DNA from: Cranoglanis bouderius
Lineage: Eukaryota > Chordata > Actinopteri > Siluriformes > Cranoglanididae
Reading direction: 5' to 3'
Length of the DNA: 64,000 nucleotides
Assembly: GCA_023630585.1 (NCBI GenBank)
Contig: CM042552.1
Coordinates: forward strand, 30,001-94,000
Shown here: one piece after another, positions 37,553 to 50,800 of the stretch
Position numbering within the stretch: the first letter of the stretch is position 1
Layout: each line of letters opens with the position of its first letter
Notes under the pieces: generated by a model
Database searches by the model: none
Seen by the model: only the letters and a program-made list of their open reading frames with translations
What the model was told of the DNA's origin: nothing
Translations under genes and position numbers: made by a program

Positions 37553-40500
37553 ATACCTTCTGGACAAATGTCTGTTGCAGAATAACTGGTGCTGACAGAA
37601 TGTTATTGATGAATGTTGGATTCTGCGATAAAGACAGAAGCTGAGAAGATGGGATGATGGAGATGGTTGTAGAGGGAACGCCACCGATGAGTGTTCCCAG
37701 GGACACCAGAGAGGAGGCACTGCTGATCTGTGAGGCAAAACAATCAGATCCTCAACTTTAAAAAAAGAAAAAAATATATGAATCTGCTGTTTGGGATCTG
37801 AATGCAATAAGGGAGTATTTCAGTGACAGCACTTTTGTATATACGGTGTAGTTGGTAAAAATTTGAACTGTAATACAATTTTGTTCGTTCCAGGGGGATT
37901 TTGCAAAAAATCGCTCTAAATAGACATGGTCTCGCTTCCAGTATCCTAGACCGATATTCCTGACACAGCGTGCAGTGTACACTCACATTAAAGCCTGCAC
38001 TAATGATGCTCTGGATGAGGGCGTTCACTTGGCCCTGGTCCCAGCCACTGATGTTACTGAGTGTAGACAGAGCACCGTTTATCACATCGGAGGGGGCGGA
38101 GCTTATCTGGCCCACAGTCAGGCCCACACACTGGCTGCCCAAAGATCGGATGGTGGATGCAGATACATTGGGGAACTTTGCTACCAGCACCGCTGTGACC
38201 TGAAAGGAGAAGAGGATTATAGGTAACTGGCACTGCTACAGTATATCTGACTGGTGACCAGACAGGGTCTTATCGAGTGATCACCTCTGGATTAATTCCT
38301 GTGCAGAAGTTGTTGATGCTCGTCAGGATGGTCTTGACGTCTGCTTCTCCAAGACGAACAAACACGGAGGAAGGAGTTCGACACAGCAGCTCAGCTGGCA
38401 AACTATAAGAACACAAACAACTTTTTAAAAATGCATAGATAGATATTCATACTTGTATGTGGTCTGTTACCTGAGGGGGTTGAATTTACAAGGCTGGATG
38501 AATAAATAGGATAAGTAGCTGTTAGTGTGTAGAGTTTAGCGTAGAGTGTTACCTGAGTGGGCTGAAGTCAGGATTCTGGATGTATAACTCTGTTGTATAG
38601 TACTCGAGGACACTAGCTGAAATTCCTGGGTTGTTGAACAGCTGAAGATTTTCTGAGTTCTCCAGGAACACACTTATCTAAAGGACACAATAAAACACAC
38701 ACATTAATACATCACTAAGGGTGTGTGTTGTGTGATGTAGATAAGGGATATATGTAAATGATCAGAAATAATCATTCGTGTAAATGTCTGAATGATTGAT
38801 ATAGATGATCGTAGGTAATGTTTGTGTGTGTGTGTATGTGTGTGTGTGTGTTTTTGTGTTTGTGTGTGTGTTACCATGCTTCCTGATAGGAATGTTTGCA
38901 GATCAATGCGGTTGATGAAAGTGATGAAGAATCCGATGTTGTCAACAAACCAGGCAGTGGAGTTCAGAAGAGGATCTGAGGAGTTATAGCAGCGGAGGCT
39001 GCCATCTGCAAGATACACATACAGATATTTATGTTGAGACACACATACTGTGCACACACAAATATAGGAAATGAATGTGCAGTACTATTCAGCAGAGAGA
39101 GATAGAGAAAGGAGAGTGTTGTAGCTATTCTTACCGCTGCTGTTCAGATATACTTTTATAGAGCTGTACACATCAGCTGGGGTGAAATCGGTTGCGGAAA
39201 AATTGTAGTTGTCCCCCAGGATAGACACCCTGCTCACAAACACACACAGAGGGGATTTTACTACAGATTCTCAGTTTTTTTAGCCAACAGACAGGGGGCA
39301 GTGTTTGTGCTGAGAGCCCTGTGTAATGGTACATCCAACAAAGACTCACAGTTTCCTGTATGACAGACAGGAGGCGCCGCTGAGCTGGGCGGAGCCGATG
39401 AGCTGAGAACTGAGGTAGGGCAGGTAGTGAACCAGGGTGACATTAAACCACTGTTCTACATCAGCCTGAGATGAGGCACTGAGAGCACGAAGCCACACAC
39501 ACTCCAACGCATGGCTGGCCAGAGCTGAGGACAAAACAGGCTCCTGTAGAGAGAAACAGGGATTAATCTATGAGCTAATCCTGATATAATAATAAAGGCA
39601 AGTAATCCACATGGACTAAAAGGGTAGGTGAAATGAAGACGGGTGTACCATCTCCAGGAACTGATTGGTTCTATTGTAGTTGTTGAGGAGCGTGCAGAGC
39701 TCAGAGCCATTAATGACTGTGTTCGGCCTGTTCAGAAACTCGCCGAGTTCTTCCAGAGAGATGGAGCCCAAAAGCTAGAGGACACAGAGGAGAGACCACA
39801 CATCCGTTACAGAAGGAGATGTGGACAGCTCATTGGCTGCCACTTAAACTATTAGTGAGCGATTCACTGACACCATCAGTGTTGTGGAGCAGAAATACCT
39901 CTGCCTGTCGGTCAGCTGGGATCAGAGACAGGAAATCTTTCAGGTCAGGGAATCCAAAACTGAGGAACAACTCTTTCAGGAATATGTAGAAGCTTCCTCC
40001 GCCATAGCAGCTCGGGCCTGTGAGGCAACATAGGGCACTGATGAGAAAGGTCTGTGGTGAATTCAGATTGATGATCTCAAACCATCGAACGTGGGTCACT
40101 ACTGACTTAGCCCAAATTCTTCATCATCCGATCACATCTACTGATCACTGCCTGCATATTGGACTAGCCTGAGTCAGCAAATGCATAAGCAAGAGCATGC
40201 ATACATGAAGCAAACACACACATACACACACCTTGGCTGGACTGGTACTCGAGATAGACGTGTGTGTAATTGAAGACAGTGTTGGACTGTGCTGCAGAGA
40301 GGTCACTGTACACATGATCAAGTCCTTTCACTCTGTAAACACAACGACATAGAAGTAAACAAGTTAAAAATCAAAGAAAGTAAATAGATCTGTGCGTTCA
40401 CGCTGAGGAGGAGCTCACATCTCTCTGTAGGAGTCACAGCTGATGTTCATGGGGACGATCGACAGGGTGTTTGGACCAATCCCAGGAAGGAAGAAGGAAA

Positions 40501-43500
40501 GGTAAGTCTGGAACCACAGGGCAAAGTCGTCTGGGCCGAAACTTTGGAAGTGAGGCGCCAGATACGAGAGCGTCATGGTCAGAACGGTGTCTGATATTGT
40601 TGGAGGAATGCTGGTCACGTTCATCTGCAAACACACAGCAGCATGGATTAACAGTCTCGACACGCTTGGACTTCATCAAACAGTGTGCACAGAATCAAGG
40701 TGTCTTATTTCAAAAGAAAATGTGCCCTGGTTTGTAGACTACAGAGATCCTCACTTGTATTGCAGTCTGGTTGAAGGCTGTGAAGAAGCTGCCAAGTTGA
40801 TTCAGATCGAAAGATGTGATCACACTGCTAAACACCTCTCTAAACACAGAGTCGTTTCCCAACACTCCTGAATCCGGCTGCAAGATGAACTGTGCCTTCT
40901 GCTCACTGGACAGTGAGCCTAACACGGCAAGCTGCAGGACAAAACATGCATGTCACACATTCTGTTCACACCAGGTCCACAAGGAAAACAAAGGGACAGT
41001 GGTACAGCAGCTGCCTGCTCTCTCCAACAAAATCCAGAGAGCAACTTTTACTACTACAGTCAACTGCAAACCCACAAGACACATAAAGCTGGTGCAATTG
41101 TGATGCTACTCACGCTAGAGAAATGTGCATTTAGAATTTTGAGCTCTTCCAAAGATGCATAATTGGAGAATTTGCCAAGGTTCTTTTCAAGCCAGTTTTT
41201 GCTGCCGGAGGTGTTGGAAACACAGCCAGGGTCTAAAAAGATCAGAGACCATTAGTTACGTTAATCAGAACATTCTTAAGTGGCTCTTGGTTTATTTCAT
41301 CTAGGCAACGCATCGTCTTATTTTGAACAGACTAAAACAAGCCTAAGACGGCCAGGTTTCTGTACTAGAACAATTAAAAGGGACCTGTGTACCTGGCAGG
41401 TCCCTTCTTGACAGGAAGGGGAAGATGAAGGAAGTAAAGACCAACTGCTTCTCTTCCTCTTTCATGAGCGATTCCTGACTACTGAGAGCTTCCACCCTAT
41501 GTTGGATGAGAACAGATCAGATTTTGTCAGGAACGACTTCATCTTCATGTCCTAAATAACACTCGTGGAGTTCTGAAATTCCATTGTCCATACTTACACA
41601 ATTTGGTAGGTCTCACAGCTGAAGGTTTTGGAACTGAGGCTGGACAAAAAGTCTGTGGACACTGATGACAAAAATGGTCTGAGCCTCATCTGGAACCACT
41701 CGGTGATGAAAGTGGCATTCATCAGCTGTGCTGCAGTGAAGTTCTTGATTATCACCTCCCCGATGGCATCAAGTATTTTTGGGTCAGATTGAATGCTGCT
41801 GTGGGTCTACATGAAAGATTACATACTTCAATGCATAATTATGCACAGATGTTTATTTTTGTTTACTACAGCACCGATCGAATTGTCATACCATGTTTGA
41901 AAACGTGTCCAGCGCTTCATCCAAAGGTCCAGCAAAATTCTGGAAGAAAAGCTTCCATGCTTCTTTAGAGTAGTTCATGCTACTTGGCAGTTTGCATGTG
42001 AGCAATGTGACCAGATCATCAGAGGATAGAACAACAACCTTGAAAGACAAGAAACAGAGGTTTCTTTGGTCAGCTCATCTTCTGCGTAACAGGACTGAAC
42101 CTGAGGAGAGGTATTTTATACATAGAGGACTCACTGATGAACAGGCATAGTCAGGGATGCTGAAGTTGCACAGTACTGCAGAAACATCTCCAGATGCAAA
42201 CTCGCTATCAAGTGGGTGACTGTGTAGAAAAAAGAATCATGTTATACATCGACTAAAAACTTTTTCTATGAAGTTGACTCTTTTTTCATTTGATAAAAAC
42301 GCTCACATGTCTACGCCATGACAAGGGTTGTGGTTGATGATGCCAAGATTCAGCGTGTTCAGATCAGATTGGTTCTGTTGTGACACCCAGGACTGAACCA
42401 CTGAGGAGTTCTCAAACAGCTTCAGATCAGCCATGTTTACCCCCATTAGATCCCTCACTGTGCTCACATTCAGGATCTGGCACACACAAAAACAGTTTTT
42501 ATCAAGTTCAGCTTCAGTTTTCTTTATTATACTTTTAATAACTCAAACATCTATTCTGTTCATTTCATGTTTTATACCTTGAGAACAGCAGGGTTCAGAC
42601 TCATGAATATAGTGATGTCCATGCTGATGTTCAGTTCAGAAAGAGTTTGTATATCCTCTACAGGAGCTCCACCTACACACACACACACACACACTGTTAA
42701 TTCAATCCAACTACTGCTGTTTTTAAAACACTGCACCGATTGTGTGTGTTTAGTCTTTGTGTGTAAGTGGATGCTTGTTTTACCCAGGTAAGGTCCCATG
42801 AGTTGGTAGTATGTTGTGGCATTGCTGCGTTGATTGCTGAATGAAGAGTTGGCGATGATGTACAGAGCAGATTTCTGTTCGATGGAACATGAGGACAGAT
42901 CTGGAGACAGGAGCGCCCTGCATCGAGGAAAAAAAAGTCAACTATGTGAGCACTACTGTACTCAAATTATTCTCAAATCTCTTTATTTTGTTTATCCATG
43001 TTTGTGTATGTATGTACATTTGAGTGTGTACTTACTTTAAGCTCTCAGCAGTGATATTTTCCAGTACACTGATGTCTAAAGTACAGATGTTGGAACCAAC
43101 TACACTTATTTCAGCACTTCCCATAGAGCGATTACCCATGCTCAGATACCTCATAATCACTGCTTTACTCTAGAAAATACACAAACATTATTCTTGTAGC
43201 AATCACATCAGTGTCTGAGCATTAACAATGTTCAACTAGTATGTTTTTTATGTATTACTAGTTTAAAAGAGTAATGAAATAGTTTTAGATAAAGACCAGA
43301 CCTGAAGCTCCAGCTTCTTGCTAAATACCTTTGTATACATCTCCTCTCTATTTTCTCATATAATGTTTATGTTTTCTGCATCACGGTGTTTCAGACTGAC
43401 TGTACAAAATGTAAATACGTCCCTTCATACTAAAATATTTCCCACGCTCTCTCCCTTTCTCTGAAGGATTGCAGATGCTCTTTCTCCCTTCCGCTTAAGA

Positions 43501-43767
43501 ACAGAAGATGCTCGTTCACTCTCCCTCTCACCTGCTCTCTCTCTCTCTCTCTCTCTCTCCCTATCTCTGAAGTATCACAAATGATCTCTCTCTCCCTCTC
43601 AGAAGGATCGCAGATATTCAATCCCTCTCTCTGAAGGATCACAGACCCTCTAAATTTCTCTCTCCCTGTCTCTCCCAGAGGAGTTCAGGACATGGTCTTA
43701 ATTCGCAAATTGCTAGTCAGACATCACAGTACCCACAGTAATAATCAAAGCCAAAAATATTTCACAG

Positions 43768-43822
<55 letters not shown>

Positions 43823-46800
43823 ACGCGCACACACACACACACACCCCTCCATTACCTTTTCTGGTTCCCAGTGTCCATCATTTGAGTCCATCAAAGAGGA
43901 CAGCGTGTCAATTATGGTAATGTTCCACTTGCTAATGTCATCAATACTGGCCACACGAGAAGTGGGACCCAGTAGCTGCAGCACACCGTCATTAAGGCCC
44001 GATGTGTAAATCTACAAATGCACACAAAATCAACAATTTATAATATACCACCTAACACACACCGTCCAAAATGTTGTGTGGGTAAATCCACCGTACACAC
44101 ACAGACAGACTTTAAACTCACAACCCAAAAACAAACCCTGTTTGACAGGGGTACATTTTGAAAACTTACACCATGCAAGTATCCTATTTAAACCGACATT
44201 GTCAGTAATGTCAGAATTGTATCACTGAAATGCACAAACGACCTCCTCTATCCTGTAGTGCTAAAGAGTCCAGTGTTCAGTGCTGCTGACCTGGTTTAAC
44301 TTGTTCAGAATGACACTCTGGAGGCTGGTGTCCACCACTTTCTCAGTGATGGCTGCCAGGTTGTCCTGTAGGACAGCGATGTCCAGATACAGATCAAAAT
44401 GGGTTGAGTTAAAGCCGAAAGGAAACGACGCATCTGCAATTGTTGCCGGTGTGATGTTGCTCACTGTTAGACACAGAACAAAGTTAATCACTGAAGGACA
44501 GAATCTAAAAATGTATCCCTGTATCTCAGTGTGTTTTACACTGGAAAGTACTGTTACCTGTATCGCTTTCTGAGTTGCATTCTGTAAAGAATGTCCTTAG
44601 CTTCCACACAGGGATCTTCTGCTTTCTCAGGACTGAAAGGAACTTCCTCTTTACATTCTTCAACAATGCACGCACACAGAGGCGACATTAAATTAGTCCA
44701 AAAAGTCTAACATTTGGTCAATAAATCAATCACAAACACAAATTAAAACCGAACAGGTTTACATACAGAGTCAAGTGTGTTGCAGAGGTCTGATTTGAAA
44801 TAGACCGCCAGGACGCCAAGTTGCTCCACTGTCTGTTCATTCCATGTTGAGGGATTACTGATTAAAAAAAGACAATGTCTATGAGACCTTATTCATATCT
44901 AATACAACTATAGACACAAATCATTTCATTTGGGTTATGCCATTTTAACACCAAGTCTAACATTTTATTAAAATTTCATTTCAGTGAAGGTTGATTTAAA
45001 AAAAAAAAAAAAAAAACAATTCTACAGCTCTAACAAATTAAAAGGTATGCAGTAATCTGCATAAATCTCTGTCTCACCCATAAGCGGTGTTCCCACTGAG
45101 GAGCAGTGACTGTACAGCGGTAATCTGAGAATCAGAAAGATCTCCACAGTTCTTCAGTTTCTCCAAAATGAGTGGGTCAGAGTTTTGGATGTAGGAGGAG
45201 TCCAGTGTGCAGGCCATATTCCCCAGAACCTCCACCTGATCCCTGTTCAGACTCACGCCAGATATACCCTACAACGTGACAAACCATGAAGGAGAGTCAC
45301 ATTAAAGTACAGAAACTGTAAGAACAGGGGTTCTTGTGAGGATGCCCATGTTTAAAGTCAAGATCTCTGACTGTCTTGTGTTTGAACCTGAACATGTTGT
45401 CCATGTTTGAATTATGATCTCAGAGATTTGGATTTCTTGCCTGAAATCTTGCATTTGCCTCGAGACAGTTTACTGCCTCCTGAGTGTTTGAGCGATTTCA
45501 AACACTGTGTCCACACTGCCCATATAGTTTCTTTTCAGTATTTAGTGGTCAGCAAACCTGAGTTTAATTCCCGATCTGGGAACTACCCAAAAACATCCTA
45601 CTGGTTTTTCTAAGTCACAGTCGGAATCGAACTTTGACAACTCTCAGATCTCACCATACCTTGGGGTATTTCAGGACAGCCAATTGTCCTTCAAGACTCA
45701 TATTGCTAACCTGATTGCTTACATCAGGAGGATCTTGGGCCCATTTCTATCTACAAAGCCCACTCAGGTGCTTGTTCAGTCCCTCATCGTCTCGAGACTG
45801 GACTACTGAAAATCACAGGTCTGCCCCTGTGTACCATCCGACCACTGCGACTGATCCAGAATGCAGCTGCCAGAGTGGTTTGCGACCTTTCCAGATTCTC
45901 CCACTCCACCCAATTGCTGCGTTCCCTCCACTGGCTTCCCGTAGCTACTGCATCAGATTTAAAACACAAAGCCAAAATGGACGCGCACATGCATACGTGA
46001 AGGCACTTATCACAGCCCACTCTCTACCAGACTCATTGGCAGTCTTCAAACAAATAACTCAAGACCCAACTCTTCACCAAGCCCTTGTATTAAAACTTCC
46101 ATTTAAAAAATCCCTTGTCTTGTGTCTTTTTTTTTTTTATTGTGTACTAACTACCAACATGGGTTTAGCTCAATGGTATTCTTACTTCCTGTTCGTATAC
46201 CTAGTGAATGAGCGTGAGTATATGTTTTTGGTGGAACACAAAGCACTTAAGTCACTCTCTAGAAAGGAACTTGGAGCTTCATGAGACACAAATTGATTGT
46301 AAGATTGGGTGACATGTTTTCCATAACATTTAAGTGCTAATAATGAGTGTGTTGGTCTATGAATATGTTGGTGTGTATGTTTTACCAGGCAGTTCTTTGC
46401 ATTGTTGAACAGGATGGTCTTTTTGTCAAGGGCAGGGGAAAGAACAGAGAAATCTGCTCTGCCCAGGGCACTGAAATATGACTGGCAGTTCACCTTCTGT
46501 ATCTTCTCATAGCTACAACACACACACACACACACACACACATTACAGATAACATATGACACATATTCTTAACCTCAGATACTTGAATCCTTCAAGTGAT
46601 GAATGCAGGGGAAGTGTCCCTTATCTTTATATACAGTCCATTGTGTATGTGAATGTATTACACACCTGTAGTACAGAAGCATATCAGAGGGGACGTCGGT
46701 AAAGCTAACAGATGGATCGTCTTTCACATGGTTGTACATACAGGTCAGCTGAAACACAGAACACAGTGTGATTGTGTGGTATCTCATGTGCCAATAAAAG

Positions 46801-47153
46801 TTTGGGTCTAGTTGCTGCCTCTGTTTCAGACTGTGTGTGGAATGTGAATGAATATCAAAGTGTATGTACCTGAGCCTCTTTCAGGAGGACCTTGTCTCTG
46901 CCTGCACGTGGTCTACAGGCTTTCACTAGATCTTTGGCTTTTTGCTGTGGGAGAGTCTGAACTGAGCTGCAGGAGAATCCCTGCAGTACTGATGCTGACA
47001 GACTGTGGGGAGAAACATACACACAGTCACACTCAGTCATACACACACTGATGAACCAAAACACAACATCTTTTTGAACTCTGGCAGAATCTTATGCATT
47101 ATCTGGATTGTTCACCCAATGGATATTCACACTGGGTATGTAAGCGATTCAGG

Positions 47154-47218
<65 letters not shown>

Positions 47219-47767
47219 AGACAGCTGTGAAGTATTTTTGGTGTGTTTTTCTAACTCACTCTTCTGGATTATCACTGGCACTGGCCACTGCACCAAACAA
47301 CACCATAGCCTGGTAAAAATCAAACACAGAATTCAACATTTTATGGATGTGTTTTACACCCTGACATCCAAACTAGACAGGAATTCAGACATCTGTATGT
47401 GCTGCCATTACAGTCAAGCCATGTTACTCTAGTTTTTCATTGTAACAAAGTGATTTACATTTCTCTGATCATATGGATCTGTTCAATTACCTGTTCATGA
47501 CTCCAGCTCTTGTTATTGATGAGTGAAATGTCAACAGAGGTCAGTGATGTCAGTAGAACAAGTGGAATATACATCACCAGTGCATCTGGAACATTCTGTA
47601 TCACTTCGGTTTGGTCTACAGAGATTACCTGGAAGAAAGGATGGGAGCAGGCTTTCAACTTTTCCAGACTAAACAAACTGCATTCTGAACAAAGGATTAA
47701 TCTTAAATTAAATGAAAATTGTATAGGAGACACTAATGCAAATCTCCATTTCAGTAATGTGCTGCAA

Positions 47768-47816
<49 letters not shown>

Positions 47817-50800
47817 ATACCTTCTGGACAAATGTCTGTTGCAGAATAACTGGTGCTGACAGAATGTTATTGATGAATGTTGGATTCTGCGATAAAGACA
47901 GAAGCTGAGAAGATGGGATGATGGAGATGGTTGTAGAGGGAACGCCACCGATGAGTGTTCCCAGGGACACCAGAGAGGAGGCACTGCTGATCTGTGAGGC
48001 AAAACAATCAGATCCTCAACTTTAAAAAAAGAAAAAAATATATGAATCTGCTGTTTGGGATCTGAATGCAATAAGGGAGTATTTCAGTGACAGCACTTTT
48101 GTATATACGGTGTAGTTGGTAAAAATTTGAACTGTAATACAATTTTGTTCGTTCCAGGGGGATTTTGCAAAAAATCGCTCTAAATAGACATGGTCTCGCT
48201 TCCAGTATCCTAGACCGATATTCCTGACACAGCGTGCAGTGTACACTCACATTAAAGCCTGCACTAATGATGCTCTGGATGAGGGCGTTCACTTGGCCCT
48301 GGTCCCAGCCACTGATGTTACTGAGTGTAGACAGAGCACCGTTTATCACATCGGAGGGGGCGGAGCTTATCTGGCCCACAGTCAGGCCCACACACTGGCT
48401 GCCCAAAGATCGGATGGTGGATGCAGATACATTGGGGAACTTTGCTACCAGCACCGCTGTGACCTGAAAGGAGAAGAGGATTATAGGTAACTGGCACTGC
48501 TACAGTATATCTGACTGGTGACCAGACAGGGTCTTATCGAGTGATCACCTCTGGATTAATTCCTGTGCAGAAGTTGTTGATGCTCGTCAGGATGGTCTTG
48601 ACGTCTGCTTCTCCAAGACGAACAAACACGGAGGAAGGAGTTCGACACAGCAGCTCAGCTGGCAAACTATAAGAACACAAACAACTTTTTAAAAATGCAT
48701 AGATAGATATTCATACTTGTATGTGGTCTGTTACCTGAGGGGGTTGAATTTACAAGGCTGGATGAATAAATAGGATAAGTAGCTGTTAGTGTGTAGAGTT
48801 TAGCGTAGAGTGTTACCTGAGTGGGCTGAAGTCAGGATTCTGGATGTATAACTCTGTTGTATAGTACTCGAGGACACTAGCTGAAATTCCTGGGTTGTTG
48901 AACAGCTGAAGATTTTCTGAGTTCTCCAGGAACACACTTATCTAAAGGACACAATAAAACACACACATTAATACATCACTAAGGGTGTGTGTTGTGTGAT
49001 GTAGATAAGGGATATATGTAAATGATCAGAAATAATCATTCGTGTAAATGTCTGAATGATTGATATAGATGATCGTAGGTAATGTTTGTGTGTGTGTGTA
49101 TGTGTGTGTGTGTGTTTTTGTGTTTGTGTGTGTGTTACCATGCTTCCTGATAGGAATGTTTGCAGATCAATGCGGTTGATGAAAGTGATGAAGAATCCGA
49201 TGTTGTCAACAAACCAGGCAGTGGAGTTCAGAAGAGGATCTGAGGAGTTATAGCAGCGGAGGCTGCCATCTGCAAGATACACATACAGATATTTATGTTG
49301 AGACACACATACTGTGCACACACAAATATAGGAAATGAATGTGCAGTACTATTCAGCAGAGAGAGATAGAGAAAGGAGAGTGTTGTAGCTATTCTTACCG
49401 CTGCTGTTCAGATATACTTTTATAGAGCTGTACACATCAGCTGGGGTGAAATCGGTTGCGGAAAAATTGTAGTTGTCCCCCAGGATAGACACCCTGCTCA
49501 CAAACACACACAGAGGGGATTTTACTACAGATTCTCAGTTTTTTTAGCCAACAGACAGGGGGCAGTGTTTGTGCTGAGAGCCCTGTGTAATGGTACATCC
49601 AACAAAGACTCACAGTTTCCTGTATGACAGACAGGAGGCGCCGCTGAGCTGGGCGGAGCCGATGAGCTGAGAACTGAGGTAGGGCAGGTAGTGAACCAGG
49701 GTGACATTAAACCACTGTTCTACATCAGCCTGAGATGAGGCACTGAGAGCACGAAGCCACACACACTCCAACGCATGGCTGGCCAGAGCTGAGGACAAAA
49801 CAGGCTCCTGTAGAGAGAAACAGGGATTAATCTATGAGCTAATCCTGATATAATAATAAAGGCAAGTAATCCACATGGACTAAAAGGGTAGGTGAAATGA
49901 AGACGGGTGTACCATCTCCAGGAACTGATTGGTTCTATTGTAGTTGTTGAGGAGCGTGCAGAGCTCAGAGCCATTAATGACTGTGTTCGGCCTGTTCAGA
50001 AACTCGCCGAGTTCTTCCAGAGAGATGGAGCCCAAAAGCTAGAGGACACAGAGGAGAGACCACACATCCGTTACAGAAGGAGATGTGGACAGCTCATTGG
50101 CTGCCACTTAAACTATTAGTGAGCGATTCACTGACACCATCAGTGTTGTGGAGCAGAAATACCTCTGCCTGTCGGTCAGCTGGGATCAGAGACAGGAAAT
50201 CTTTCAGGTCAGGGAATCCAAAACTGAGGAACAACTCTTTCAGGAATATGTAGAAGCTTCCTCCGCCATAGCAGCTCGGGCCTGTGAGGCAACATAGGGC
50301 ACTGATGAGAAAGGTCTGTGGTGAATTCAGATTGATGATCTCAAACCATCGAACGTGGGTCACTACTGACTTAGCCCAAATTCTTCATCATCCGATCACA
50401 TCTACTGATCACTGCCTGCATATTGGACTAGCCTGAGTCAGCAAATGCATAAGCAAGAGCATGCATACATGAAGCAAACACACACATACACACACCTTGG
50501 CTGGACTGGTACTCGAGATAGACGTGTGTGTAATTGAAGACAGTGTTGGACTGTGCTGCAGAGAGGTCACTGTACACATGATCAAGTCCTTTCACTCTGT
50601 AAACACAACGACATAGAAGTAAACAAGTTAAAAATCAAAGAAAGTAAATAGATCTGTGCGTTCACGCTGAGGAGGAGCTCACATCTCTCTGTAGGAGTCA
50701 CAGCTGATGTTCATGGGGACGATCGACAGGGTGTTTGGACCAATCCCAGGAAGGAAGAAGGAAAGGTAAGTCTGGAACCACAGGGCAAAGTCGTCTGGGC

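Larger units (their letters stand above)
29041..39301. repeat. Tandem segmental repeat, unit 1 (10261 bp)
   Basis: Near-identity with unit 2 begins at TGTTTGTGCTGAGAGCCC (29041 versus 39302). Left of 29041 the sequence is still homologous to the end of unit 1 (compare 29006-29040 with 39262-39301) but clearly diverged and with an indel. The breakpoint therefore lies in the intron between exon 31 and exon 1, 48 bases past the exon 31 donor. The unit contains all 31 exons, their introns and a LINE fragment at about 35370-35835. Confidence 0.95.
39302..49565. repeat. Tandem segmental repeat, unit 2 (10264 bp)
   Basis: Direct repeat of unit 1. The offset is 10261 from the start to exon 13, 10262 from the poly-A tract to exon 11, 10276 after the CA tract by exon 11, and 10264 after the GT tract by exon 8. 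Only a handful of substitutions were found by eye, for example 40743 and 43705. Confidence 0.95.
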
